Source: Acidovorax facilis
GTDB lineage: Bacteria > Pseudomonadota > Gammaproteobacteria > Burkholderiales > Burkholderiaceae_C
Reading direction: 5' to 3'
NCBI RefSeq assembly: GCF_023913775.1
Contig: NZ_JAMXAX010000012.1
Location: 1-64,000, forward strand
Length of the DNA stretch: 64,000 nt
In this document: positions 7,782 through 17,471 of the stretch, in pieces
Layout of the letters: each line of letters opens with the position of its first letter
Position numbering within the stretch: position 1 is the first letter of the stretch
Made by a program: the position numbers and the translations under genes
The notes under the pieces: model-generated
The model's input: the letters and a program-made list of their open reading frames with translations, nothing else
Databases searched by the model: none
Told to the model about the DNA's origin: nothing

Positions 7782-10619
7782 CTATTCCTGCTCGAAGTTG
7801 GCGGAGCGGAATTTCAGCACCCCGCAGTTCTCCTTGATGGTCCGCTGCAAGCCTGCCTCAAAACCATCGCGCGTGCGGGCCTCAATTTCGACGGTGACGG
7901 TGACATCCACCCCACTCTGAGCCGCAAAGTGCTGAATCACCTCGTTCACGATGGTCGAAAAGTCCATGGTTGCCGTCGTGGCATCCACCTCCACCAGTCC
8001 AAAGAACCGGTTGGGCAGTGCCACCGCAGCCGTAGCCGCAGTGGTTCCCTCGGACTTGGAGGCCACCGGACGCTGGCCGGGCAATGGCGTGCCAGGCACA
8101 CCGCTGCCGACATTGGCAGGCACCGCTTGCTGTGCTACACGCTCGCGCTGCTCCGCATCCAGCTTCTGTTGGTACTCGATGGCCGCCGCCTGGCTAATGA
8201 GCACGGTGTCGGCATCCATGGTGACCAACGCAGAGTGGCCGAAGGAAAACCCCAGCCAACGGTCACCATCCTTGCCTGCCGCGTAGCCAAACCCGTCACG
8301 GCTGGCGCAGCCTGCCGTCACTGCCTGCACAAACACATCAGAGTTCAGCAGGCGTGGCAGGTACAGGTACTGGCAACTGTCTTGCCACACCTTCAAAGCC
8401 GAGACCTCGGTGACGCCCTCTTTGAAGTACCACTGGTTCAACACCCGGTTCAGGTGGACGGGCGACCACGCACTCACCAGCCATTCTTCCTCTTTGAGCT
8501 TGCTTTCAATCGCATCGACCACGCTCGGTGCAGACGCCGACAAGGCCACGGCCTCCCAGCGCAAAGCCAGCTTGCCCCGCACCATCTCTTCGGTGGGCAC
8601 CATCAGCCAGCGATAGGTCTCGCGCACCATCTGCTTGACGCCATCCTCAGCACCGTCCATGGCGCGCTTGGCCTGATCGGCCTGGTAGGTGCCCAGGTCG
8701 ATACGGCGGTTTTGCACGTCTTCCACGATGGACTTCCATGCCAGATAGGTTCGCACCGCATCGCGCAGGCGCTGCACGGCGTCACCATCGGGCGCCAGGA
8801 ATATCAGGCGGTTGCGTTTCAGCCGTGGCGCATCGCCCCGCTTTTCCAGCACCTCGGTGGCAGCCAACAAGGCCAACGATTCATCTTGCTTGCGGTAACC
8901 CGCATTGGGCGGCAACACCACCAGACGCGGCCCCAAGCCAAAGTCATCTGGCACGTCGGCAGACGGCGTAAACACATGGATGGCCGCAAAGTGGTTGCCC
9001 TTGGAAAACACCCTGCCCACGCGGTCGCGCAGCAGCGGCATCACGTCGTCAGCGTCTTTCAGGTTGGCCTTGCGGCTTTCCATCTCGCGGCGCAGGTTGG
9101 GGCGCGTGTCAAACCAGTAGCTGTCCTTTTCACCGTAGAGGTAATGCAGCCGATCACGCAGGCGCTTGATGACGTCCTCATACGTGCCCACAGCCTGCCC
9201 CGGCTGCACGGCACCCAGCAAGATGCCATCCACCCGAATGCCTCGTACCGCCTGCGCAGCGTTCGATGGCGCACTGCCCAAGAAGATGGTGCGCGCCACG
9301 CGCCGCGCGGCTTGCAAGCTGCCAAATCGGGTGTCGTGCCCATCAATGTCCGCCGCTGCTGAACGCGGGCCATCCATTTCGCGCTCAATCACCGGCTCCC
9401 AGCCATTAGGCAGGTAGTGGATGCTCTTGTTGCGCACCAGCGCATCGTCCAGCGGTAACGAGCCCGGCATGATGAGCGGGTCTTTGTCACGGCTGTCCCA
9501 CAGCCTGTGGATGACGATAGCCATGTACTGCAACACACCACGCGTGCGCTGAAACTTGTCCAGCGTGGACCAGTCCTCGTACAACCGGTCAAACACCTCC
9601 GGGTGAATCGGGTAGGCGTGCGCAATGCGCTCCTCGTAGCGCGCCTCCTGCGTCTCGCCAGGAAACTTGGTCGGGTTCTGTCGGTACAGCTCGCCAAAAG
9701 CCCGTGCCGTGGCGTTCACCTGCGCTGGGTCGCCCACGGTGTCAAACAGCCGCCTGCGCACAATCTCGAAGGCCTCTTCCGCCGCCACCGGCTTCCAGAC
9801 CGATTCGACGCGGCCAAAGTATTTTTCCAGCACATCCAGCGCGCGCTGCCCCTGCGTGCCTGCCGCCTCGGTTTCTGACTGGGGAAGCGATGCCAACAAG
9901 ATGGCGTTGGGCACGCTCTTCATCGCCTCGGTCAGCGCCTGGATGAAGGTGATGTTGCTGTCAAACGTGCCGCCGGGGTAGCTCTTGCCCGGCTCCAACT
10001 GGCGCACATAGGCCACCAGCTCGTCCAGCAGCACTACACACGGCGCCGCGCGTTGCAGCAGCGTCGTCAGCACGTCCTTACCGGGGGACGTACCCGCCTG
10101 ATCGGCCTCGGCCAGCAACGCATAGCCCTCGGTCCCCAACAGCTGCACCGCCAAATCGCCCCACAGCGTGTTCACCGTGGTGCCCGCATGCGAACGCGGC
10201 AGGCTGGGCGAGAACTTGATGCCATCAATCACCGCCACCCGTGCCTGCGGCAGCGACGTCACGCCTGCGGCATCCAGAATGGGCGGGATGCCTGCCAGCT
10301 TCTCGGTCGGGCACTGGCGGCTGCCCAGGTGGTACACCGCCAGCAGCGTATGGGTCTTACCTCCACCAAAGGCCGTTTGCAGCTGAATCACCGGGTCGCC
10401 GCCCCGGCCCGACAGCCGCTCGGCCACACTTTGCAGCAGCAGGCGCATGCCCTCGGTGATGAAGGTGCGGGCAAAAAACTTCTCGGCGTCCTGGTACTCA
10501 GGCTCCGCCGTGCCTGCATGCACCTGCGAGATGTCAGCCGCGAATTCGCTTTGCTTGAAGGTGCCTTCCAGCACGTCCTTGTGGGGGTGGGCGACTTCGC
10601 GCCAGGGCTTGATTGTCAT
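7782..10619 (-). CDS. DUF499-family P-loop ATPase of the defence operon
   Basis: A 945 aa protein with Walker A AFGGGKTH (residues 83-90) and Walker B VVLLDE (195-200), followed by conserved DUF499 blocks such as [15 protein letters not shown] and [24 protein letters not shown]499 ATPases are very large AAA-like proteins that occur in phage-defence loci; the BREX ATPases BrxC/PglY are, as I recall, related. It is the last gene of the leftward operon, 12 nt after the small nuclease-like gene. There is no clear Shine-Dalgarno, so coupling to upstream translation is likely. It probably uses ATP to remodel or control a DNA-bound complex with the methylase. Confidence 0.85.
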   Translation of the reverse strand: MTIKPWREVAHPHKDVLEGTFKQSEFAADISQVHAGTAEPEYQDAEKFFARTFITEGMRLLLQSVAERLSGRGGDPVIQLQTAFGGGKTHTLLAVYHLGSRQCPTEKLAGIPPILDAAGVTSLPQARVAVIDGIKFSPSLPRSHAGTTVNTLWGDLAVQLLGTEGYALLAEADQAGTSPGKDVLTTLLQRAAPCVVLLDELVAYVRQLEPGKSYPGGTFDSNITFIQALTEAMKSVPNAILLASLPQSETEAAGTQGQRALDVLEKYFGRVESVWKPVAAEEAFEIVRRRLFDTVGDPAQVNATARAFGELYRQNPTKFPGETQEARYEERIAHAYPIHPEVFDRLYEDWSTLDKFQRTRGVLQYMAIVIHRLWDSRDKDPLIMPGSLPLDDALVRNKSIHYLPNGWEPVIEREMDGPRSAAADIDGHDTRFGSLQAARRVARTIFLGSAPSNAAQAVRGIRVDGILLGAVQPGQAVGTYEDVIKRLRDRLHYLYGEKDSYWFDTRPNLRREMESRKANLKDADDVMPLLRDRVGRVFSKGNHFAAIHVFTPSADVPDDFGLGPRLVVLPPNAGYRKQDESLALLAATEVLEKRGDAPRLKRNRLIFLAPDGDAVQRLRDAVRTYLAWKSIVEDVQNRRIDLGTYQADQAKRAMDGAEDGVKQMVRETYRWLMVPTEEMVRGKLALRWEAVALSASAPSVVDAIESKLKEEEWLVSAWSPVHLNRVLNQWYFKEGVTEVSALKVWQDSCQYLYLPRLLNSDVFVQAVTAGCASRDGFGYAAGKDGDRWLGFSFGHSALVTMDADTVLISQAAAIEYQQKLDAEQRERVAQQAVPANVGSGVPGTPLPGQRPVASKSEGTTAATAAVALPNRFFGLVEVDATTATMDFSTIVNEVIQHFAAQSGVDVTVTVEIEARTRDGFEAGLQRTIKENCGVLKFRSANFEQE

Positions 10620-10631
10620 GAGGTGCGTATT

Positions 10632-11159
10632 TCAAATGGCAACCGTATTCCACGGCAGCATGTTGTTGTGTTGTCCCAAGCTACCAACGGCACAAACCGG
10701 TGCCGCGTCCACTTGCTTGACCGCTCTACGCAATTGGAGACCCGCATCGGCGGGCTCTACCACTTGCGGAAACAGCCGGTGGGGCCGCGCTGATTGGGCC
10801 AATTGCAGCGCCACACGAATTTCCCTGGACCCCAGCGCCTGCTGCGCCAACGCGCGCTCCTGCTGCGCCTGCGCACTGACGCGCGCAACCGCCAAACCTG
10901 CCAAGGTATCGCGTGCCTTGCCCGCCACTTCGGCAAATACGGAGCTGGGTTTTCGCCGCTTGTTCTGCCGGTAGTCTTTGAGCTCGATCAGCCACAAGGT
11001 TTGTGCAGCAGGGTCGAGCGCGATGGCATCCATGGCCTTGACGCCACCCGCAAAGTTCTGGAACTGCGTCTGGTGAAAGTCGGAGTCGTCGTACTTCCAC
11101 ACCCACCACCCCGCCGGCATGGTCAGGCGCATGCCATCCACATCTGCCGTCTGATTCAT
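10632..11159 (-). CDS. Small putative PD-(D/E)XK nuclease of the defence operon
   Basis: A 175 aa protein. Residues 41-61 read KAMDAIALDPAAQTLWLIEL followed by K: Asp44, then Glu59-Leu-Lys61 on a hydrophobic strand. This is the D-(x)n-ExK pattern of restriction-like nucleases. No other domain is visible. Its ATG overlaps the stop of the upstream ATPase gene (ATGA, 11156-11159), so the two are translationally coupled and probably act as a pair. I cannot name a family. The nuclease call comes from the motif alone. Confidence 0.6.
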   Translation of the reverse strand: MNQTADVDGMRLTMPAGWWVWKYDDSDFHQTQFQNFAGGVKAMDAIALDPAAQTLWLIELKDYRQNKRRKPSSVFAEVAGKARDTLAGLAVARVSAQAQQERALAQQALGSREIRVALQLAQSARPHRLFPQVVEPADAGLQLRRAVKQVDAAPVCAVGSLGQHNNMLPWNTVAI

Positions 11160-12304
11160 GGGTTCGCCTCCATGTACCTGTCGCTCTGCTGCAAGCTCTC
11201 GTCCAACAGAACCAAAGGCTCGATATCGGCGATGTCCGTGCTTTGGGTCACGGAAACCGGGCCGTCTTTCTTCTGGCGACCCAAGCCAAAGTATTTGTTG
11301 GGAACCTGGTTAACAGGTCCTTGCGCTGACTTCATCTGCAAAATCTCGAACTCGCGCAGTAAGAAGAGACTGTGCGTAGCCACAACCACCTGAACCCCAG
11401 CGCTACCCAGTGCATACAAGGCTTCGGCCAGCAGCTTCAACGCAGCGGGGTTGAGGTTGGCCTCTGGCTCGTCCCAGAACAAGGTAGAGCCACGCTCCAC
11501 CACACCATAGCGCAGCAGATAAATCAGCATGGCCAGCTTGCGATAGCCCTCTGCCATCAGAGAAATGTCCATCTGCGATCCGTCAGCGCGCTCGAAGACC
11601 AACTCTCCCTTTTCCAGCTTCAAGTCTCCGCCCAACAGGCTCTGCATGCGCTGGGCCACATCCGACATCAAAGGCGGTCTGTCGCGTGGCTCCAATGTGG
11701 ACATGGCGACGGCCAAATCGCGGTAGCTGATGTCCAACGGGAAGTCACGGTACTTGTCGAACAGTCCAATCAACCCCTTAAACAGGGAAACCATCTCCTT
11801 ACTGGGCACCAGCACCTGCTGCGGCAAAAAAGCATTCCGCGCTGCGGCGTCTGGCACTTCGTCTGGCAGCACCGTGGCTTTGAGCAGGCCAGCCTGGTCC
11901 TTTCGTTGAATCTGCACCTTCCACGGCATAGCCTCCGGCAACCCTGGTGAGGTGAACTCAGGCTCATCTGCCATGCGAATCTGCACGGTGGGAATGTGAC
12001 CATCGACCTGTGCTTGCAGCACCGCGCCGCCTTTGGCATTGCGTCGTATCAAGGCCGAAAGATCGGACACTTGAAACAAGTCGGCCAAGCGCTCCGCCAA
12101 GTACGCCTGCGCACGCTCCTTGTTCACAGCAAGCCGTTGGGCGGTTAGATCGGGCCACGCACGGGAGAACAGGTAGCCCAGTTTGAGCACATGGGTCTTG
12201 CCCGCACCGTTCTCGCCCACGATGACGTTCAAGCCTGGTGAAAACATGAACTCCACGTCGCTACCAAACACCGTGAAATTACTGACTTTGAGTGCTTTGA
12301 GCAT
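11156..12304 (-). CDS. AAA/ABC-type ATPase of the defence operon (second ATPase)
   Basis: A 382 aa SMC/ABC-like ATPase: Walker A GENGAGKT (30-37), a signature-like segment MAEGYRKLAML (250-260), Walker B TLFWDEPE (274-281) and switch histidine His311 in VVATHS. It resembles the AAA_15/AAA_21 ATPases of OLD- and Septu-type defence, but no TOPRIM nuclease follows in the same chain. The partner is instead the coupled PD-(D/E)XK-like protein. AAGGAAC precedes the start. It lies 20 nt after the DUF1156 methylase. Confidence 0.85.
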   Translation of the reverse strand: MLKALKVSNFTVFGSDVEFMFSPGLNVIVGENGAGKTHVLKLGYLFSRAWPDLTAQRLAVNKERAQAYLAERLADLFQVSDLSALIRRNAKGGAVLQAQVDGHIPTVQIRMADEPEFTSPGLPEAMPWKVQIQRKDQAGLLKATVLPDEVPDAAARNAFLPQQVLVPSKEMVSLFKGLIGLFDKYRDFPLDISYRDLAVAMSTLEPRDRPPLMSDVAQRMQSLLGGDLKLEKGELVFERADGSQMDISLMAEGYRKLAMLIYLLRYGVVERGSTLFWDEPEANLNPAALKLLAEALYALGSAGVQVVVATHSLFLLREFEILQMKSAQGPVNQVPNKYFGLGRQKKDGPVSVTQSTDIADIEPLVLLDESLQQSDRYMEANP

Positions 12305-12324
12305 CTTTGTTCCTTGCTGCGCGT

Positions 12325-15273
12325 TCAGGCATCAAACCCCAACTGTTCCCCACGCGGCCCCTGCTCGCGGCTGGCTTCCAGCACGGCATGCCAGGCGGTG
12401 ATGAGTTCGTTGTAGGCCCGCGCGTCCTCGGCCCACTTCTTGCGTTCGCACAAGGTGTAGAGGTGATAGGCAAGTTGGCGAATGGGCTCGGCCTTGTCAG
12501 GCATGGCGGCCAGCAGGGCACCGGCTGCGGCTTCGCCCTGGGTGTTGAGCGCGCGAATCAGGTGGTGCGTGGCCTCCCATACGGGGTTGCGGGCATCCAG
12601 CTTGGGGTCCCAGCCAGCCTGGTAGTCGGCCCAGCGCAGCAGGCGAACCTTGCCTGCACCGCTGTCGGCAATGCCTGCTTGCGCCACACCCTGCACGCTG
12701 GTGCCTTTGCCACGGGCCAGCACATCGGCCTCGCCAAACGGCCCCTCGGCCCAGCCGTATTGCTCGAACCAGCTGTTGCAAAACAGCGTATCAGCATCAA
12801 AGCTGCCCGCGTCGGGCGTCAGGTACTCAGTGATTTCGCGGTTGATGAGCACCAGCGCGTCGTGCACGCGCATCGGCGTGCCATCCTGGTTGAGCACGCC
12901 CGCGTACTGGCTGTAAATCGCCATGCCGGGGCCAATGGCGGCCTGCGCCAAGTCCACGGGAGCAATCGGGCTTTGGCCGCTGGTGCCGCCAATCATGGTT
13001 TCCAGCGCTTCGGGCAAGTGCTCGCGCAACTGGCGTTGAAACTCGCGGCGGCTAATGGTCTCGGCGCTGGCATCGCGCTGGCGGCACACCAGAACGATGC
13101 TGGATGCCAGAGCATTTGTGCCCGATCCAATCATCCGATTGCCCAATTCAGTGCGCATGGGCCAAGTGCCGGTCAGCGTAAATCCTGCACGCAACACAGC
13201 CTCCAAGAATGTCTCCCAGCCGGTGCTATGGGTGCTACTGCCTTCGTCCTTGGTGTCGCTTTGCTTGAAAGCGTAGTAGATGGTGACGGGAAACGCCGAG
13301 TGCGCCTGTGCTGCCAGGTTGTGCATGGCTGCGGTCATGCCATCCAGGAAAAAAATCTCTGCCTTCTCTTTACTGCCGTGGCGATATGGCGTAGCAATCA
13401 GCTCTTCGGCCTTGGGCACGGCCAGTGTGGCATAGAGATTCGGGAAGATGGGCCGCAGACTGCGGCGCAGCCAAACATAGAAAAAATCGGACAAGTCGGC
13501 ATAACCGATGTTGTCGTAATACGGTGGGTCGGTGGAGATGACTTTGTTCGCGCTAACCGTTTGGGATTGAGCGTCAGATTGGATGGCCAAACCATCACCA
13601 ACTGCTGGCAACTCCAAAAGCGCACGAACCATGTTGCCAAGGCTCACACCGTAATCCCCCGCTGCCTCCGCAAAAACGTTGTTTTCCGCGAAGTCCCACA
13701 TCATCGGAATGGATTGCCTGCCGAACAAATTTCGTACCTGGGTTTTGCTGCTTTCCCAACGGCACAGCGCATTGCAGATATCGGTCAAACGACTCAACGC
13801 AATCCCCAGATAAACCCCAACCGCCTGGGCATATGCAGTAGCTCCGTTGCCCCCAGCATCCAGCCCTCGTCCATCATCGGGAATGCCTGTGGCCAGGGCG
13901 TCGGCGCGGATACGAGTGATGGCTTCGGGCACAAGATCGGAAAATGTGTTCAGCGCCATCAATTGGCGGGGCGTGAACAGGTCGCCATAGGTTGTCAAGC
14001 CGTAGGCTGGCGTCCAAAAGTTGCGCGGGTCATCGGGCAAAGTGGTTTCAGGCTTCCACCCCCTCTGTGCCTGCTGAGCAGCGGATTCATGTTCTGGTGT
14101 GGGTGCGAGATATACGCGGTTACGTGCACCCTCAGCCACGATCGCCATAAGCTTGATGCCAATGCGACCGGCAGTTCCTTCGGCCTTGATGTAAGCGGGT
14201 TCAATCGGCGTGTTTGACATGAGGCAGCGAAAATTTGCGCCGCGCCCCAGCTTGGTGCCGTCTTGTGCGCTCTCTGGTGGCAGCCCCGTACGCACCTCAA
14301 AGCGGTAGCGGTCGCCTTCCATGACCGGATGCACATAAGCCTCCTTACCCGCTTTGCTGCTCAAAATAAAGCTGCTGGCCAAGGGCACATCCACATGACT
14401 GAACGCAGGGTTCGGACTTTTGACGGTGCGCGCCCACAGCCAGGCAATCACTGTCAGCTCCTGCCCCGGCTGCAAGCCAGCCAAGCCACCGTTCTTCAAT
14501 TCTTTTTGGCCGTCAGCGCCTTCCTCAAAAGCGTTAGCAGCTATCAATTCAGGAGTTATGCGAATCGTAGGATATAGGTGGCCGATGCGCTGCTGGGCTT
14601 GCTCGCGCATCCACGCGCCATAGCGACGCACATCTTCGGCCAAGCCACGGGCACCGCTCCAATCCTCGAAGGCATTGCGCGTTCCCTTCTTGGTGCCGCG
14701 TTCGGCCTCAATCTCCGGCCCCACCGGGGCACGGCCCGCGAATTTGGGCGGTATCTCGATCATGGCCTTGTTGATGGTGACGGCCACAGGGTTCAGGTCG
14801 CTGGCGTAGCTTTGCAGCCCCAGGCGCTGCGCTTCCAGCGGCAGTGCACCGCCACCAGCAAAGGGGTCGTGGAAGGCGGGCAGCACTTCGGGGTCAAAGC
14901 CGGGCTTGCCAGGGTTGAGCGCACAGGTTTCGCGCCAGCTCTTGGCAATGGCGGCGCGGGCGCGGCCCAGCACCTCTTCGTTGTTGGTGTTCTCCCACAG
15001 CACCAGGTCGCGCATGATCTGGAACAGCTCTTCGCGCTCAGCATCGGCCTGGGCCTTGGTCTTGCCAGCGTAGTAGCCCCGCTCGCCACCGGGGTCGTTC
15101 ACCATCTGCGCAAAGATGACCGCACGCGCGGCGGCCAGCGGGCGGCGCGCCCACCACAGGTGCAGCGTGCTGGGGTGGCCGTGGCGGATGGACTTTTCGC
15201 GGGCACTGGCCACGTTGATGTCGTCCAGCGGCAGGGCGACTTCGATGAGTTTCTTGGGGGAGCGGATAGACAT
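12325..15273 (-). CDS. DUF1156 DNA (adenine) methylase
   Basis: A 982 aa protein. The N-terminal DUF1156 block reads [20 protein letters not shown] and [16 protein letters not shown]. The S-adenosylmethionine site DPFAGGG is at 136-142, with DLNPVA at 159-164. The catalytic motif [20 protein letters not shown] begins near residue 582. DPPY-type methylases modify exocyclic amino groups, usually N6-adenine. In this locus it would mark host DNA as self. Oddly, it carries half of a Comamonadaceae dispersed repeat in frame (about 14529-14556, giving [12 protein letters not shown]). The start has only a weak ribosome-binding site. Confidence 0.88.
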   Translation of the reverse strand: MSIRSPKKLIEVALPLDDINVASAREKSIRHGHPSTLHLWWARRPLAAARAVIFAQMVNDPGGERGYYAGKTKAQADAEREELFQIMRDLVLWENTNNEEVLGRARAAIAKSWRETCALNPGKPGFDPEVLPAFHDPFAGGGALPLEAQRLGLQSYASDLNPVAVTINKAMIEIPPKFAGRAPVGPEIEAERGTKKGTRNAFEDWSGARGLAEDVRRYGAWMREQAQQRIGHLYPTIRITPELIAANAFEEGADGQKELKNGGLAGLQPGQELTVIAWLWARTVKSPNPAFSHVDVPLASSFILSSKAGKEAYVHPVMEGDRYRFEVRTGLPPESAQDGTKLGRGANFRCLMSNTPIEPAYIKAEGTAGRIGIKLMAIVAEGARNRVYLAPTPEHESAAQQAQRGWKPETTLPDDPRNFWTPAYGLTTYGDLFTPRQLMALNTFSDLVPEAITRIRADALATGIPDDGRGLDAGGNGATAYAQAVGVYLGIALSRLTDICNALCRWESSKTQVRNLFGRQSIPMMWDFAENNVFAEAAGDYGVSLGNMVRALLELPAVGDGLAIQSDAQSQTVSANKVISTDPPYYDNIGYADLSDFFYVWLRRSLRPIFPNLYATLAVPKAEELIATPYRHGSKEKAEIFFLDGMTAAMHNLAAQAHSAFPVTIYYAFKQSDTKDEGSSTHSTGWETFLEAVLRAGFTLTGTWPMRTELGNRMIGSGTNALASSIVLVCRQRDASAETISRREFQRQLREHLPEALETMIGGTSGQSPIAPVDLAQAAIGPGMAIYSQYAGVLNQDGTPMRVHDALVLINREITEYLTPDAGSFDADTLFCNSWFEQYGWAEGPFGEADVLARGKGTSVQGVAQAGIADSGAGKVRLLRWADYQAGWDPKLDARNPVWEATHHLIRALNTQGEAAAGALLAAMPDKAEPIRQLAYHLYTLCERKKWAEDARAYNELITAWHAVLEASREQGPRGEQLGFDA
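14529..14556 (-). repeat. Half copy of the dispersed palindromic repeat inside the DUF1156 gene
   Basis: AAGCGTTAGCAGCTATCAATTCAGGAG matches the right half of the intergenic copy at 41243-41304 in 24 of 27 bases. It is read in frame as part of [12 protein letters not shown]. The second half of the palindrome is missing. Confidence 0.6.
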
Positions 15274-15291
15274 GTAGAACGCAGATCGGGC

Positions 15292-15882
15292 TTACACCAC
15301 TGTGGCCAGCATGTGGCGGTACGGTGCGGATTGCAAAAAGGTATGGATGTCGCCGGGCGCCTGCTGCAACACAACCAGGGCATTGCGAAGCCAGCGTTGG
15401 CGTTCATCGACGAGATTGGAGTCGGCGTTCAGGCCCAGCATATCCCGCGTTTGACGAACGGGATGCAGTTGCTTTCGGGTCAGGCCGACAATGGGCTCGA
15501 TAGTGCCGTCAGTGGACAGGGTCCACTGGGTATTACAGCCAGGGCCAGGCTCGATGGGGAGCAGACCATTGCCCTTTCTTTGGCCGCAGGTCTTTGGGTT
15601 GATGCAACTGTGGGCGTAGTTGGTGTAAGCGAAACACAGGTGCGGGTGGCCATTGCCCCCCGCTTTGGGCTTGATGTGTTCAACCTGCCCGCCTGTTGGT
15701 TCCAACGGGCTTTCGCAATAAACACACAGGCCATCCTGATCCTGATTCAGATCGGCTTTGACTGCGCGCTTGACTGGGGCGAATGCCTCACTGTCGAAGT
15801 CGGCGACAGCAGCGCCTGGGTGGGCGGCGACAAAAGCAGTAAGCGCAGGCGTGGGAATTGCGCGGTGTTGCAGCTCCACCAT
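15292..15882 (-). CDS. ptuB: PtuB-like HNH endonuclease (Septu family)
   Basis: About 196 aa. CVYC (about 53-56), EHIKPK (about 68-73), a NYAHSC block and CGQRKGN form the zinc-bound HNH fold of the TIGR02646/PtuB family. In Septu and in retron Eco7-type systems this nuclease works with the ATPase PtuA, which lies directly upstream. The ATG at 15882 has GGAG 10 nt upstream; a TTG at 15888 is the alternative and would overlap the ptuA-like stop. No reverse transcriptase or retron RNA was seen, so this is Septu-like rather than a retron. Confidence 0.83.
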   Translation of the reverse strand: MVELQHRAIPTPALTAFVAAHPGAAVADFDSEAFAPVKRAVKADLNQDQDGLCVYCESPLEPTGGQVEHIKPKAGGNGHPHLCFAYTNYAHSCINPKTCGQRKGNGLLPIEPGPGCNTQWTLSTDGTIEPIVGLTRKQLHPVRQTRDMLGLNADSNLVDERQRWLRNALVVLQQAPGDIHTFLQSAPYRHMLATVV

Positions 15883-15884
15883 GG

Positions 15885-17312
15885 TCAATTCGCTCCGCCT
15901 GCTTTTCGTGCAGCTAGAAAGCGCCAGGTGGTGAGGTCGCTTTCATGGAATTGGTAGCCCGCTGCGTCCAACGCCGCTCGGAGGGTTTGGCCCTCTTCGG
16001 TCTGCTCTTGGCCAACACGCACCAATTGCTCGTAGCGCCGAATTTCCTCTTGCAACGGCAAGGGTGGCTCCCGATGGGTGCCCATGATTTTGGCCAAGGC
16101 GTCACCCGATTCATGGGCCAGCGGACTGAAATCCGGTGTGCGCACGCGCATGAGCCCGTTTTCGTCCTGATCAAGAACGCGGATGTTTTCACGCGGTACG
16201 GTGGTCAGCACCTGTGGGCTGTGCGTGGTGACGATGAACTGCGTCAACGGAAAGGTACGCATCAAATCGCCCAACACGCGCTGTTGCCAGGTAGGGTGAA
16301 GGTGCAGGTCGATTTCGTCCACCAGCATGATGGCGGGAGCACTCATGGCCAAAGCATGCTGGAAGGGCTCGAAGATGCCAGGGTCTTGCCCCTCCAATAC
16401 GGAAACCACCTGCATGAGCAATTGCTGGCTTGCAAACTGATTGCCATATTCAAGATGGGGGTTGGCAATGGCAAGCCGTCGCGCAAAGTCCATCGCCAGT
16501 GCCAGCATGCTTTGGTAGCCCTGGCTGAGTTGGTTCACCAGCAGCTCGGCACCATCGCTGGAACGCTCCAACATGAACTTATGCCGTGCGTTGAAATGTG
16601 GGTTCCGGTAGGCTTCCCCTAGCAGGGAAACAACAGTGGCCCGCAACGCTTCCAACGACTCCAAGGGGGTGTAGTCCTCACTGGTGACACCCTTGTTTTT
16701 CCGAAGCTCGGCGGATTCTTCCTGATCAAACCACGCAAGCATCTCCCGGAAATCGCTCCGTGGGTTGAAGCAATCCACCAGTGCGGCCGTGGGGTGCTCG
16801 TAATTGTGCTTCGCGGAACGCAGGCGTTCAGGAACCTCGATATGACCTCGGCTCGCACCATAGTAGGCAAAGACGGGTGTGAGTGCCGGTGCGTCCGTCT
16901 TGTAGCTGGCCGTGATGGCGTGCAGATGCTCTTTGAGCGCCGTCTCGCCCCATGTCTCGGCAGGCTTCTTGCCTTTGCCACCGCCAGAGGGACGCCAGTA
17001 GTCCCATTGGAGGTCACCCCAGGTAGTGGACATGATTTGCGCGAAGTCAGCAGTGCTCCACTGCTCTCGCCCTCGCACTCCCGTCGAAGACTGAATACGA
17101 AAATCTGCGTCCTTGATGCCGCGACCCGTTAAGCGCTGATCGGCAGAAGACAGGTGGGTGAGGACCGGGGTCAAGCCACTGGCAATACCATCTAGCACTG
17201 CCGTTTTACCCGCCCCGTTTTCACCCACAATCACTGTGAGGCGTGGGTGCAGATCCAGCGTGATTGATTCAAAGCAACGGAAATTTTTCAGTGTGACGGT
17301 CTTCAATCGCAT
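15885..17312 (-). CDS. ptuA: PtuA-like ATPase (Septu family)
   Basis: A 475 aa SMC/ABC-like ATPase with Walker A GENGAGKT (30-37), signature LSQGYQ (262-267), Walker B IMLVDEID followed by LHLHPTWQQ (328-344) and switch His364 in VTTHS. This layout and the HNH gene that follows at once are the hallmarks of Septu PtuA, which holds PtuB until infection is sensed. It starts 159 nt after the helicase gene, across two strong hairpins (17398-17451), so ptuAB may have separate control from the helicase. Confidence 0.88.
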   Translation of the reverse strand: MRLKTVTLKNFRCFESITLDLHPRLTVIVGENGAGKTAVLDGIASGLTPVLTHLSSADQRLTGRGIKDADFRIQSSTGVRGREQWSTADFAQIMSTTWGDLQWDYWRPSGGGKGKKPAETWGETALKEHLHAITASYKTDAPALTPVFAYYGASRGHIEVPERLRSAKHNYEHPTAALVDCFNPRSDFREMLAWFDQEESAELRKNKGVTSEDYTPLESLEALRATVVSLLGEAYRNPHFNARHKFMLERSSDGAELLVNQLSQGYQSMLALAMDFARRLAIANPHLEYGNQFASQQLLMQVVSVLEGQDPGIFEPFQHALAMSAPAIMLVDEIDLHLHPTWQQRVLGDLMRTFPLTQFIVTTHSPQVLTTVPRENIRVLDQDENGLMRVRTPDFSPLAHESGDALAKIMGTHREPPLPLQEEIRRYEQLVRVGQEQTEEGQTLRAALDAAGYQFHESDLTTWRFLAARKAGGAN

Positions 17313-17397
17313 GGCGCAGCCCTCAGTTCAAGCAAAGTTGCGGCCCCCGGATTGCCTTTGGCCTATTAGAATTTGCATAGCCTCATACTCTAACCCC

Positions 17398-17451
17398 ACC
17401 GGAGATAGCATCTCCGGTCCGATGCCCCAGCAGCGCAAGCTCTGGGGCATC
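17398..17451. repeat. Two strong hairpins between helicase and ptuA-like genes
   Basis: ACCGGAGAT-AGC-ATCTCCGGT (17398-17418) is a perfect 9 bp inverted repeat. GATGCCCCAG (17421-17430) pairs with CTGGGGCATC (17442-17451), and between them AGC-GCAA-GCT adds three pairs around a GNRA loop on the plus strand. TCTCTTT follows on the plus strand; no T-tract follows on the minus strand. Terminator, attenuator and small RNA are all possible. Confidence 0.7.
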
Positions 17452-17471
17452 TCTCTTTGTGGCGCCCTTGC

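Noticed and set aside
15292..17312. A retron (Eco7-type) instead of Septu
   Set aside because: PtuA/PtuB-like genes are present, but no reverse transcriptase gene was seen nearby and the hairpins upstream do not resemble msr-msd structure.
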